A stretch of DNA of 64,000 nt from assembly GCF_004119445.1 (NCBI RefSeq), contig NZ_QICI01000029.1, positions 47,895-111,894 on the forward strand, read 5' to 3'. The stretch is from Chryseobacterium sp. CH21 (GTDB taxonomy: Bacteria > Bacteroidota > Bacteroidia > Flavobacteriales > Weeksellaceae). Below, in pieces: positions 16,675-29,000 of this stretch (the stretch's first letter is position 1; the number at the start of each line of letters is the position of its first letter). The notes beneath the pieces are model-generated. The model worked only from the letters and a program-made list of their open reading frames with translations. It ran no database searches and was not told the origin of the DNA. Position numbers and translations under genes: made by a program.

Positions 16675-19600
16675 TTATCTATGCTTTACAAGGAGCCAGC
16701 TTGAATATTTTACAGTGAGCGTAGAACCATATTCTGTCCAGGTGATAAAATACCAGTAGGTTGCTGTAGGAACATATCTTCCTCCTATTCTTCCATCCCA
16801 GGTAAATCTGTTTTCCGGAGTTCCTCTGAATACTTCGGCACCATATCTGTCAAAGATTCTGAATACAAGATTATCGTTCGCCATCAAAGCAGAATAGTTT
16901 ATTCCTTCATTATAGCCATCTCCATTCGGAGTAATGGTATTGATCAGATTGATGATCGCAAATGGTTTTTTCACTTCTTCACACATTTTGGAGTCTCTCA
17001 CAAACACATTATGTGCTCCTCTTGGTACATTGGTAAAGACATTCGAACTTTGCCATAACACGCCGTCCAAAGAATATTCATAAGGAGGGGTACCACCGCT
17101 TACGCCGACTTTTACCGTTGTTCCATCTATTTCAATAGAAGTAATCATAGGAAGGGGAAGTTCCGTAACGTTCACATACTGTCTGTAAACACAGCCGTTG
17201 AAGGTAAGTTCTACCCAATAACTTCCTGGTGCGACGTTAGTGATGGAAGGAGTTGTTGCTCCCGTACTCCATAAATATCTCTCAAAGCCAGGTCCGGCAT
17301 CCAATGTAGTGGTAGTTTTTGGACAAATAGCTTTATCTACTAATATATCAGATTTTTTGGGAACTTTAATATTGATGATAAGGGTACCTACTTCAGGGCA
17401 TACTCCATTTTTTTCAAAACGAATATAATAGGTCTGTGAAGTTGTAATATTAACAGGTGATGAAACAATGTTCACATTGTTCTGAGCATCTGCTAATGTT
17501 GCATGAAAAGTGTATGTCACATTAGGATCCAGTGTAAACTGAGGTATAAACTGTGCTAAGTTGACACTTTTTATTCCATCAAGATTGTCGTCACAAACAC
17601 TTTCCGTAACGGTCTTGGTAATCAGTGTTACTCTGGCCCCGATACTGAACTGTAAAGGTTTAATCACAGCAGCACATCCATCCGGAGAATCTACCCTGAT
17701 GTAAATAGTTGTTGCAGCAGTGTAGCTCCAGTTGTTAGGGAGTGTATTGTTATTTCCTGCATTGGCATCTGCCAGGTTTGCATAATATCTTACGTTGGTA
17801 AAATAATTGGGGTTATTAAGCACAATAGGAGTGATATTGGAAAGAACGACAGTGACTGTTCCATCCAGATTATCATCACAGAAAACCCCATTGTAATTAT
17901 CCAGAACAATCGCTTTATTGAAAAGAGATAATGTGATCTGTGCAATACTTTTACAGCCGATACTGTTTTTTACAACTGCATAAACGATAGTTCCGGTTGG
18001 AGCGGTGTAAGCTGTTGTATTGGTGATCAGTGCTGCTGCATTTTCATTCTGAGCATCCAAAAGGGTAGGGTAATAAGTAATGGTGACAGGTGAATTATTG
18101 GTTATGTTAGCGGTTGTCAGATTGAATGTACCCTGCCCATTGATATCACAGGCAAATAATGTGGTATTCATTATCGTAAGAGCCTGAATATTGATGGTAA
18201 CCGTTACCGTTTCACAATCGGGAAAATCCGGGTCATTCCCGCAAAAAGTATAAGTAAATGTATCTGTTCCTGATGTTCCGGGAGTATTTACAGTATAGGT
18301 AATCACTCCGGTTGTTGCATTTACCACTGCCGTTCCCAGTGTAGGTGCTGTGGTAATCGCAACTGTATTGGGAGCTGTTGTCTGTGTTGAGCTGCTTAAT
18401 GCAGGGTTTATGGTTTGCGAAGTACATACATTGTAAGACGTATTGCTTAGTTTTGTACAGTTCAGTATTTTAATTTGTTCGGTGACTAAAGGGGCACAGC
18501 TTCCCATTGTAACAGAACAGGTATAATATCCGGGTAGTGTAGGTGTGATTGTAGATGTTGTGGCTCCTGGAACAATTGTTCCGTTTCTGTACCATTGATA
18601 GGTATCATAGATAAGAGGGTCTACTGTAAGAACAATCCCAGGAATACAGCCACTTCCGGATTGTAAAATAACAGGCTGTGTAGGAAAACCTGCAAAGAAT
18701 CCTCCATATCCTACAGCATCACTTCCTGCGGTAATTCCTGCCATGATAGCTTTATCGGAAACAACGGTGATGGTTCCTGTCACATTAGGAATTCCATAGG
18801 TAACCCAATTGGTCGTTCCTGTCATATTGTAAGGTCCTGTTATAGCGAGAGGAGTTGCACTGTTTACTGTAACGTTGGCTCCTCTTTCTGTAATGAGGTT
18901 CAGCTTCGTTGGGATGTTCAGAACTCCTCCGACATTTCCATTGGAATGAACAAAGTTTTCATTAATCAATCCCAGCTCGTTAATCTGCTTCGGAAGATAA
19001 CAGTTTAATGCAGGAATAAAGTTGAATCCTCCTGTGGCTGTTTCATTTCCGGAGTTGGAATCTCCGGCCAGAATCTGATAGACATAAGCATTTTTTGATG
19101 TTTTGACATATAAATTATAATGTCCGTTCCCTTGAAGGATGTATTTTGAATCAGGAATCACATAATATTTTCCTGCATTGATAGTCGCTATTGGAGGGAT
19201 TTCATTGTTGACGAAGATCTGAGTGTTGTCTTCAGTGGCAATAACTACAGCTCCTTCCATATTGGAGCCAATAGGTCCGTTGCCTTTTACTAAGGCAAAT
19301 TCATTTCCCAGTCTGTTGACCGGTACTGCCTGATCCATCAAAATATCCGAACTGGAAGGGAAATTTCCGGCATATTGCCCGTTGAAGTTTCCATTGGTGA
19401 CATTGATGGGTTTATTTGAAATGATTTTCGAACCAATAAATCCGTCAAAATTTCCTGTAATATCTCCAATCCCGTCAAGAATATAAGACTGTCCTTTGTT
19501 TAAAGTGAAAGTCATTGTCGGATTGGTAGCTCCCGTCATCCCATTGGAAAACTGAACGGTGGGGCTATATCCAGAGATGGTAACGGTAGTGTTATCTTCT

Positions 19601-20073
19601 GTTGCCAGTACGCTGGTCATGAAGTTAAGGATATTATTGCTTACCGTAATAGGAGCAGAGGCCGCATAGAATGTCTTTCCTGTGGAAGGAATCCCTTTGG
19701 ATGTAATGATTTCCGCATGATTGAATACCGAGAACCTTAGGTTAGCATAAAAAGGAAATTCAGCTTTAAGATATAGCCCTTTGGTAGTTGGAGTAAATAG
19801 ATCCGTCTGCTGTGTGGTAATAATGTAATTCCTTAAAACATCGAATTTTTGTGGATTGTTTTTGCTGATATTCACCGTTCCGATCAGAACATTATTGTTA
19901 TAAATATTGACCGGAAAAGGGGTTGTTCTGCTGGTAGATAAATAAAGTTTCTGGTAAGGATTGGGAGCACCTGTTCTGTCTACCATCGGAGCAAACCAAT
20001 GCTCTCGGTCCAATTGGGCGAAGGCAGAGGTGAAAATATAAAATATAAATAGAAAAGATAGAATTTTCTTCAT
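16675..20073 (-). CDS. T9SS type B sorted surface protein, IgGFc-binding-like N-terminal domain (copy 1, intact)
   Basis: 1132 residues. Signal peptide to residue 19 (TSAFAQ). An IgGFc-binding-like N-terminal region (about 20-470) contains HWFAPMVDRTG, TTKGLYLKAEFPFYANLRFS, ATEDNTTVTISGY and VDRLGNEFALVKGNG-type blocks. An immunoglobulin-like segment follows (YDTYQWYRNGTIVPGATTST), then several beta-sandwich repeats rich in Thr/Asn. The C-terminus is the gliding-motility-associated/CHU_C sorting domain: NLINTITPNGDGYNEGINYS, FDRYGAEVFRG, WDGR, TATYWYFITW and SSWLLVKHR. It is the only uninterrupted member of a four-gene tandem array. A TAAATTTG -7 box at 20093-20100 (minus) suggests its own promoter. 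Probably a surface adhesin. Confidence 0.9.
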   Translation of the reverse strand: MKKILSFLFIFYIFTSAFAQLDREHWFAPMVDRTGAPNPYQKLYLSTSRTTPFPVNIYNNNVLIGTVNISKNNPQKFDVLRNYIITTQQTDLFTPTTKGLYLKAEFPFYANLRFSVFNHAEIITSKGIPSTGKTFYAASAPITVSNNILNFMTSVLATEDNTTVTISGYSPTVQFSNGMTGATNPTMTFTLNKGQSYILDGIGDITGNFDGFIGSKIISNKPINVTNGNFNGQYAGNFPSSSDILMDQAVPVNRLGNEFALVKGNGPIGSNMEGAVVIATEDNTQIFVNNEIPPIATINAGKYYVIPDSKYILQGNGHYNLYVKTSKNAYVYQILAGDSNSGNETATGGFNFIPALNCYLPKQINELGLINENFVHSNGNVGGVLNIPTKLNLITERGANVTVNSATPLAITGPYNMTGTTNWVTYGIPNVTGTITVVSDKAIMAGITAGSDAVGYGGFFAGFPTQPVILQSGSGCIPGIVLTVDPLIYDTYQWYRNGTIVPGATTSTITPTLPGYYTCSVTMGSCAPLVTEQIKILNCTKLSNTSYNVCTSQTINPALSSSTQTTAPNTVAITTAPTLGTAVVNATTGVITYTVNTPGTSGTDTFTYTFCGNDPDFPDCETVTVTINIQALTIMNTTLFACDINGQGTFNLTTANITNNSPVTITYYPTLLDAQNENAAALITNTTAYTAPTGTIVYAVVKNSIGCKSIAQITLSLFNKAIVLDNYNGVFCDDNLDGTVTVVLSNITPIVLNNPNYFTNVRYYANLADANAGNNNTLPNNWSYTAATTIYIRVDSPDGCAAVIKPLQFSIGARVTLITKTVTESVCDDNLDGIKSVNLAQFIPQFTLDPNVTYTFHATLADAQNNVNIVSSPVNITTSQTYYIRFEKNGVCPEVGTLIINIKVPKKSDILVDKAICPKTTTTLDAGPGFERYLWSTGATTPSITNVAPGSYWVELTFNGCVYRQYVNVTELPLPMITSIEIDGTTVKVGVSGGTPPYEYSLDGVLWQSSNVFTNVPRGAHNVFVRDSKMCEEVKKPFAIINLINTITPNGDGYNEGINYSALMANDNLVFRIFDRYGAEVFRGTPENRFTWDGRIGGRYVPTATYWYFITWTEYGSTLTVKYSSWLLVKHR

Positions 20074-20134
20074 TCAGTATTAGTATTTATCACAAATTTA
20101 ACAATAAAAAGTATTAAATACTTGAAAACATAAT

Positions 20135-20168
20135 AAAAAAGCCTCGATTTCAAAATCGAGGCTTTTAA
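20135..20168 (-). terminator. Rho-independent terminator after T9SS copy 2
   Basis: 14-bp perfect stem AAAAGCCTCGATTT / AAATCGAGGCTTTT with a 2-base apex, 20 bp past the stop of the minus-strand gene ending at 20188. Confidence 0.85.
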
Positions 20169-20187
20169 AAATTTTATGTCTGTAGTA

Positions 20188-23039
20188 TTACTCTCTGTTT
20201 TTAACCATAATCCAGCCTGTGAATTTTATCGGTGTTTGCTTTGTATTAGGCTCATTCCAGCCTATTTCATACCAATAATTTCCTGTAGGAACTCTTTTGC
20301 TGCCATCTGTAGTTCCGTTCCATTTGTATCCGTTGGTTTTGTCTGCCTGAAAGATTTTACTGCCATATCGATCAAAAATGTTAATGACAAGATTGTTTTT
20401 AACAGCTAGTGAAGAATAATCTATAGCATCGTTTACTCCATCATTATTAGGTGTGATCACATTAATCAGATTAGGAATGGTGATATTCACCTGGATGGGC
20501 TCACAATTATAATCATCTTTTACATAGATGATGGCATTTCCTCTGCTGATATTAGTGAATACATTAGAATCCTGCCAGTTGATGTTATCCATAGAGTATT
20601 GGTAAGGAGGAGTTCCTCCTGCAACATTTACGGTTACGGTATTATTGGAGATATCAATATTGGTAATAACCGGTTGTTCCGATGCATATACTTTTACAGT
20701 CTGCATGGTTACACATTCTCCGGTTTTTAGTTTTACCCAATATACTCCTACTCCTACATTTTTTATTGTCTGAGTAGTTGCTCCCGTGCTCCATTCATAG
20801 CTTTTGAACCCTGGTCCTGCATCCAATGTGGTTTTCCCTTCCATACAGATGATTTTATCCACCAATACAGATGATTTTACCGGCGCTAAAACAACAAGAG
20901 TTACCATGGCTACTCTGTAACATCCGTTTGCGTTGATCACTTTGATATACACAACACCATTGGGTGCGATGTAATTATTAGGCGTTAAAATTTCGTTGGT
21001 TCCTGCATGTGCATCCGCAAGGGAAGGATAGTATTTCTTGGTAATTCCGGTTGCAACTGTTACGCTCACATTGGTAAGGTTAAATAATCCGGTAGCCGGA
21101 TTGGCTTCAAGGAAGCAGGTTCTTATTAAAGCGTCATTTACGATAGGGCTTTCAGATACAGTTAGATTTAAAGTGACTTCTTCACAATCTGTAAAATCAG
21201 GATTGTTTCCACAGAACTTGTAAACGATCTTATCAGGACCAATATAATTATAAGCAGGAGCGTAGCTTATTACACCCGTAGCTGGATCTATCACTGCATT
21301 TCCATTAGTAGGGGCTGTGATGATTGTTACAGTTCCCGGTACTACTGTCTGAGTAGAACTTGAAAACGTAGGTACAATCTGTTTTACTCCATCACATACT
21401 GTATCATTAATAATCGTTTTCTTAAGACAGGTATACACTTTATATACCGGAGTGATCACTGGCGGACATGAACCTACCGTAATTTTCACTGTATAGTTTC
21501 CTGATTGTGTAGGTGTATAAGAATGACTTGTAGCACCTGGTATAGGATTGTTTTCTTTATACCATTGGTAGGTGTCAAAGCTGTCGTCTACTTCAAGAAC
21601 AATCCCCGGAATACATTCGCCATTTTGTTTTGCAATAACGGGAATGGAAGAAAATCCGGCAAAATAGCCACCATATCCCACTACACCACTTCCTCCGGAA
21701 ATACCGGCTGTAACTGCTTTTGTTGAATTAATGGTAACATTTCCTGAAATATCAGGAACAGAATAAGATACCCAGTTGGGTGTTCCTGTTACCTGATAAG
21801 GACCTTGCGAAGCTGGTAATTGAGCTCCGTTTACAGTAACAACAGCGCCTGCTTCTGTCAGGATGTTCAGTTTTACAATATGTCCTGAAAGGGTTGTAGA
21901 ATAGGGGAGATCTTTAATTTTTCCAATCTCATCAATTTTTCTTGGAAGATAGCAGTTCAACGGTGGGATATAATTGAATCCAAGTGTTGCATTGCTGGCT
22001 CCTACACCAGCCATAAGTTGATATACATATACATTTTTTGTAGTTCTTATGTACATGTTGTAGTGATTATTCCCTTGGTTGATATAGTTGGTATTATTGA
22101 TTTTGTTGACTCTGTAGCTTTCGCCTTCAGCCAATGTTGCTGCCGGTGTAGTTGCATTGTTTATATATACCTGAGTTCCGCCTTCTGTAGCAACAATTAA
22201 GGCGTCTTCCATATTTCTGCTGATATCTCCGTTTCCTTTTACCACTACAAATTCATTTCCTAATCTGTCTACCGGTACAGACTGGTCCATAATAATATCG
22301 GAACCTTGATAAGTACCGCCTGCTGCCATGGCAAACTGACCGTTAAAATTTCCATTGGTCACGGAAATAGGTTTGTCAGCCTCTATTTTAGCACCAATAA
22401 AAGCTTCTTTATTTCCGGTTTTGTCACCTATACCTTCAATAACATAAGATTGTCCTTTATTCAATGTAAATGTAAGGGTTGGATTGGTAACTCCGGTCCA
22501 TCCGTTGGTAAATACCACATTGGGAGAATAGTTTGAAACGGTAACCGTAGTATTATCTTCCGTTGCCAGAATTCCGGCAGTGAAATTATACTCGCTGTTA
22601 AGTTCTTCAATGGGAGCGGTGACGGCATAGAATTTTGTGCCAATTCCTGCTTTTCCTTTTGAAGTTAATATTTCTCCATGCTGGCTCACTGAGAATCTGT
22701 AAGTAACAAAGTAAGGTTTTGAGCCTTTTGTGTAAAGCCCTTTATTGCCCACCGTGAAAAGTTCACCATTGATAGTGGCAACCATTCTGTTCAATGGAAT
22801 ATTGAATGTCTGTGGTGAGCCTTTACTTATGGTAACTGTTCCCAATACCGTATTATTGCTGTAGATATCTACAGTAAAGGCGTAGTAGAGTCTGTAGAGA
22901 AATACAGTGCCTGCATGGGAGTAACTACTTTTGGAGATCTGGCTGCCATGGGGGCAAACCAGTGTTCTGTATCTCTTTGGGCAAAAAGCATGTGAATGGG
23001 TATCAATAAGAGCAGAAAAATTAATAGAGTCTTCTTCAT
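20188..23039 (-). pseudogene. T9SS type B sorted surface protein, IgGFc-binding-like (copy 2, frameshifted)
   Basis: About 950 residues if repaired. The true start is ATG 23039: MKKTLLIFLLLLIPIHMLFA signal peptide, then QRDTEHWFAPMAARS and YFSTDSTTP, ending in a stop. The body resumes in another frame (TVDIYSNNTVLGTVTISKGS). An extra T in the short T3 tract (AAA at 22876-22878 on +) restores TTPFTVDIYSNN, parallel to TTPFPVNIYNNN of copy 1. The body has the IgGFc-binding-like region, a QWYKENNPIPGATSHSYTP Ig segment, fewer mid repeats than copy 1, and the sorting domain NLINVITPNNDGVNDAIDYS ... GWIMVKNRE. A TATTTTTG -7 box lies at 23062-23069. Confidence 0.85.
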
Positions 23040-23125
23040 GTATAGTTGATTGGTTTTTTTACAAAAATAACAGAATAATTCATTGGGTATGAAAATATTT
23101 TAAGACATATGGTGTTGAATTAACA

Positions 23126-23162
23126 AAATAAGCCACGATAATACAATCGTGGCTTATAAAAT
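23126..23162 (-). terminator. Rho-independent terminator after T9SS copy 3
   Basis: 12-bp perfect stem ATAAGCCACGAT / ATCGTGGCTTAT with loop AATACA, 20 bp past the stop at 23181. Confidence 0.85.
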
Positions 23163-23180
23163 ATAGTTTTAAACTAATTA

Positions 23181-26002
23181 TTACTCTCTGTTTTTAACAA
23201 GAATCCAACCTGTATATTTTATTGGAGTCTTTTCTTTGTTGGATTCATTCCATGTGATATGATACCAGTATGTTCCTGTTCCCAGTTTCTTATCAAAGTG
23301 TTTTCCGTCCCATCTGTAGTTGTTGAACTTATTTCCGGTAAATACCATATTTCCGTATCTGTCATATACTACGAAACTTAGGTTTTCTTTGTAAGCAAGC
23401 TCACTGTAATCTATATAATCATTTACGTTATCTCCATTAGGTGTAATGGCATTTAATAGATTAGGGATGGTAATTTCTACAGAAGTAGGAGTACAATTAT
23501 AGAAATCTTTTACATAGAAAGTATGCTGCCCTCTTGTCAAACCTGTGAAGGTATTTGAATCCTGCCAGTTGGCAGTTCCGTCAACCGCATATTTGAAAGG
23601 TGCTTTACCACCGCTTACAATTACTGTTGCTGTATTGTTGTTGACCTCAATCGTTTGGATTACCGGATCTTCAACTTTTTTCACTTTTACGGTCTGAGTA
23701 AGGAAACATCCGTTTTTACCTAAAACTACAGTGTATTCTCCAACTCCTACATCTCTGATACCTGAAGTAGTAGCACCTGTGCTCCATTGGTATGAATCAT
23801 ATCCGGAACCTGCATCAAGATTAGTTTTTGCATCCATACAGATATATTGATCTACCAGGATTGGAGATTTCTTGATTGGAAGTACAATTAATTCAATTTT
23901 TGCATTCGCTGTACATCCTTCAGCAGTGGTTACTTTCACATATACGAATCCTCCAGTTGATGGGAAGTTAGTAGGTGTTGTAATTTCGTTGATCCCTGCT
24001 GTAAGATCGTTCAGAGTACGGTAGTATTTTTTCGTAACTGCGTTATAGTCTGTTACCTTAGCTTTTGTAAGGTCAAAATAAGCATAAGGATCTACATCAT
24101 ACCAACATGCTTTAATAGAAGTATCCGTTACGATAAATGGTACTACAGTAAGGTTTAATGTTACCTGTTCACAATCTGTGAATTCAACTGAATTTCCACA
24201 GAATTTATAAACAATTTTGTCTGCCCCTAAATATCCTGCATTGGGAGTATAAGTGATGGTTCCGTTTGGATTCACTACTGCTGTTCCTTTTGTAGGAGGA
24301 GTTAAAATTACTACTGTACTTGGAACCACAGTCTGAGTGGAAGAAGTAAATGTAGGCGTAATAATTTTAGTTGAGCAAGCATTAAGAGCCTGTGTTGTTT
24401 CTTTTAAACACGTTTGTACTTTATAGATAGGTGTTGTAACAGGTGGACAAGTTCCCATTGTTACTTTAACCGTATAATTTCCGGACTGTGTAGGTGTATA
24501 CGTATAAGTTGTTGCCCCTGCAATAGCTACTCCGTCACGGTACCACTGATAGGTTTCGTATCCGTCATCTAATTCAAGAATAATTCCAGGTACACATTCT
24601 CCTGTTTTTTAGCAATTACAGGGATAGAAGAGAATCCTGCAAAATAACCTCCGTATCCGGCAGAACTAAATCCTCCGTTGATACCAGCTGTTACAGCTTT
24701 TGTAGAAGTAATATTAATGTTTCCAGTTACCCCGGTAATTCCATAGGTAACCCAGTTAGTGTTTCCTGCCACCGGATATGGCCCGTCTGTTGCAGCTATA
24801 GGCATACCATTTAGTAATACAGTAGATCCTGTTTCTGTTAGGATATTTAGTTTTACAATGATATCCTGAACTGCACTCGCTCCTCCGGTACCAATAGGCA
24901 TCTCGTTAATCTTTCCGATTTCGTCAATTTTTCTTGGAAGGAAACAGTTCAATGGCGGAATATAGTTGAATCCATTGGTAGCATCACTTCCCATAATTCC
25001 AATAAATTGATATAAATATACATTTTTAGTAGTCGAGATGAACATATTTGAATGTCCTGAAGTACCCTGAGCTACATAGCTGGTTTCATTGATTCTGTAC
25101 CATTCTCCTGCAGCAAGCGTTGCAACAGAATTACCTCCGCCATTTAAAAATACCTGAGTGTTATCTTCAGTAGCAACAATAAGACCTCCCTCCATATTTA
25201 AGTTAGGAGCTGTAGATCTTGTTTTTACCATGGCAAAAGTATTTCCAAGTCTGTCAACCGGAACCGACTGATCCAGAACCGGGTCACTTCCCGATGGGGC
25301 AGTAGAGAAATTGGCATTACAGCTTCCGTTGGTAAGTGTGATTGGCTTATCAGCAACTATTTTTGCACCGATAAAACCTGTCTTGTTTGCAGACTGAGAT
25401 CCTGATCCTGCAAGAATAAAAGACTGGCCTTTTTGTAATGTGAAAGATTGGGTATTACCTGTTGGTGTTCCGTTAATAAAAACCACTCCGGCAGTTGCAT
25501 TCCAAGATACTGTTACATTGGTGTTGTCTTCAGTAGCCAGGACACCTGCTGTAAAGTTTTGAATGCTGCTGGTATTGGTATTAGGAGCAGTAGCCACAAA
25601 AAATGTTTTTCCAATTCCGGCTCTTCCTTTACTGGTAATGACTTCCCCGTGAACACTTTGGGCAAGTCTTAAGCTACAGTAAAAAGGTTTGGCTGCTTTT
25701 AAATACAGTCCTTTATTACCAACATTGAACGCTTCAGTAGTGGTACCTGTAGAAATAAGGCTATTGGTAACCTTGTAAGTTTGCGGGCTACCTTTACTGA
25801 TGGTAACCGTAGTAACTACAGCATTATTGTTATAAACGGTTACATCAATGGGAGTTAATGAATCAGTGGAAAGGTATAGCATATTGTTATACCCTCCAAC
25901 ACTGTCATAATAAGGAGCAATCCAATGCTCGGTATCCCTTTGTGCAAAGAGTGGATTAATTGTCAAAAAAATTAATACCAAACTGAGTAGAAATCTTTTC
26001 AT
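23181..26002 (-). pseudogene. T9SS type B sorted surface protein, IgGFc-binding-like (copy 3, frameshifted)
   Basis: About 940 residues if repaired. The 5' frame (26002 to 24569) has signal peptide FLTINPLFAQRDTEHWIAPY and the IgGFc-binding-like region (ATEDNTNVTVSWNA, VDRLGNTFAMVKTRS), but runs into FSSIPVIAKKQENVYLELFLN and stops. With one more A in the T6 tract at 24605-24610 (+), the frame becomes AKKTGECVPGIILELDDGYE and joins the 3' frame, which holds the Ig segment (QWYRDGVAIAGATTY), two beta-sandwich repeats and the sorting domain NLLNAITPNGDNVNDYIDYS ... GWILVKNRE. A TAATTTTG -7 box lies at 26025-26032 (minus). Confidence 0.85.
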
Positions 26003-26081
26003 GTGTATGGAATTAGGATTTCTACAAAATTAAAATAAAAAATGAAATACTTTTAATAAAATTTAAATAAATGTTAAAAAA

Positions 26082-29000
26082 TTATTCCCGATTTTTAATT
26101 AAAAGCCATCCTGAATACGAAACTGGTAATTGAGTGTCAGGCTCAGTCCATCTGATAATATACCAATAAGTTCCCGTAGGAAGATTTCTTCCATTGGCTG
26201 TTCCATCCCATATATAATTTTTGTCAGAAGACTTATAAACAGAGGCTCCATAACGGTCTGCCACTTCAATTGTGACATTTTTTTGATTTTTAATTCTGAA
26301 TAATTCAGAACATCATTAATTCCGTCTCCGTTCGGAGTAATGGTATTGATGAGGTTAAGCACCAGAAATTCTTTGGTTACATGGCTGCATCTGTCAGAAC
26401 CCAATACATATACTGTATGAAGACCTCGTGATAATCCTGTGAAAACATTAGAATTCTGATAGTCGAAACCATTTAATGAATACTTATAAGGAGCAGTTCC
26501 TCCCGTTACAAAAACCGTTGCTGTAGTCCCTGTTACCTCTATTTTAGTAATAGTAGGTGCCTGGGAAGCTGTTATATTGACATACTGACGGTATACACAT
26601 CCGTTGAATCCAAGATCTACATAATAGGTTCCGGGTCCTGCAGAAATACTCGGGGACGTAGCACCTGTACTCCATAAATAGGAAGTGAAGCCGGGACCTG
26701 CATCCAGCATTATTTTTTCATCAGAACAAATCACCTGATCACGCAGTTTGTCTGATTTTTTTGGAGTTTTCAGAGTAAGAGTTAAAACAGCTGTATTCGG
26801 GCATGCAGTGCTGCTTTGGAATCTTACATAGAAAATACCCGTCAATGAAGTAAGAGTCTGTGATGCAGAAATGGGGTTTAAGCCAGCCTGAGCATTTGCC
26901 AGGGAAGTGTAGAATGATAAGATAACTCCTGGATCTGCGGTAAATAGAGCTTTATAATCATTAAGATTCACTGCTTCGGAACCATTGAGATCATTGTCGC
27001 AGATATCAGTCTGTGCATTATTGATAATCAAAGGAATTTTATTTCCGATAGTAAAATTGATCTGCCCGAAAGCAGGAGGGCATTCCCCAACAACCCCTGA
27101 TACTCTTACATAAACAGTGGTATTAGCGGTGAACGTCCAGTTGGCTGGAAGTGTATTATTGTTTCCGGCATTGGCATCAGCCTGGTTAAGATAATATTTT
27201 ACGGTGAAGCTTGCAGGATTGGTTACAATTTGTGGCGTTACATTCGTGAAATTAACACTTACAACCCCATCAAAATTGTCATCACAGATAGCAGCATTGA
27301 AGTTATTTGTATTGATATTAGGAGTAGGATAAGTACTTAATGTGATGGTTGCTAGCTTGGAACATCCATATATAGAAGTTACATTGGCATATATCGTTCC
27401 GGCCTGCCCAGAATAGTTTGCAGGGCTAGTAATCTGCCCTGTTAAGTTGGCATTGGTAAAGTACGTTACTGTAGCACCAGGTTCTGAAGTTACATTAGCT
27501 GTAGTAAGATTAAAGGTTCCGTTTCCGTTAGCTGCTGCACAAGAATTTAATGAAGCATTATTTACCTGAAAAACGTGGGTATTAATTACTATTTTAAAAT
27601 ATTCAAATGCTGCCGGATTTCCGGTCCCCTGGATATAATAAGTGAATGTATCCGTCGTATTGGCTGTAATACCAGCATTGGGAGTATATATCAGTTGTCC
27701 TGTTGTCGGATTTATGCTTACGTTTCCGTTCGTGGGTGATACAATAATATTTGTATAAGAAGGATCAATCGTTTGGGTTGAATTACTAAATACAGGATTG
27801 ATCATTTTGGTATTACAAGATCCGATCTCATAAGTAGTTGTGGTGATCGGAGGACATGCTGTATAATCAAACTCTGCAGTAAGCCTGGATTCACAGTTTG
27901 TTCTGGTGATATAGCAGGTGTATATTCCGGAGCCGTATAGATCAGGATTGATGATTGGGGTAGTAGCTCCTGTAATCGGGTTTCCGTTCAGATACCATTG
28001 GTAGGCATCATAACCAGATTCTACGGAAAGCTGAACTCCATTATAGCAGTCTCCGGTTTTTGTAATCACTGGAACAGAAGAAAATCCGGCGAAATATCCT
28101 CCATATCCTACCGCTCCGTTTCCTGCAGCAATACCTGCCGTAACTGGTTTTGTAGAACCTACAGTAATATTTCCCGTCACACTTGGAATAGTATAAGTAA
28201 CCCAGTTCGGATTTCCTGTCACTGGAGCAGGACCGGTACCTGCTGCAATAGGGTTTCCATTGATCGTTACTGCAGCACCTGCCTGAGTAATGATATTAAG
28301 TCTGGTATTGAAGGTGTCATTCCCGATTTTATTAATAAATCCTATCTCGTTGATTTCTTTAGGTAAGAAACAGCTTAAAGGCGGAATAAAATTCATTCCT
28401 CCTGTAGCATAAACAGTACCTGTAGAAGTTCCTGCCAGAAGCTGATATACATAGACATTGTTATTTGCGGAAATACTCATATTATAATTTCCGTTTCCTT
28501 GGTTGATGTAATTTGTTCCCTGAACAACATAATATTGTCCCGCATTCAGAGTAACACTGTTCAAAAGCGTTCCGTTTACCGTAAGCTTTGTATTATTTAC
28601 CGTAGCAATCACTACAGCTACTTCCATTCCGGAATTGGCAGGACCGTTTCCTTTCATCATCACAAAATCTTTACCCAATCTTTCTACAGGAACAGCCTGA
28701 TCCATCAATACATCTACATTGGTATTGTTTTGAGTGGTATAGATACTATTGAAATTTCCGTTCGTGACAGAAATAGGTTTGTTGGCAACAATTTTTGCAC
28801 CTACCAATCCTGTTAAATTATTAGGATTGAGATTGCTCTGCGCCTCGAGGATATATGATTTTCCTTTATTGATGGTAAAAGTTCTTGATGGAGCTGAAAT
28901 ACCATCAGAGAAAACAACAGCAGGGTTGTATCCTGATAAAGTTACCGTGGTATTATCTTCTGTTGCTGTAACTCCAATCGTTGAGTTTACGTAGGGTTTG

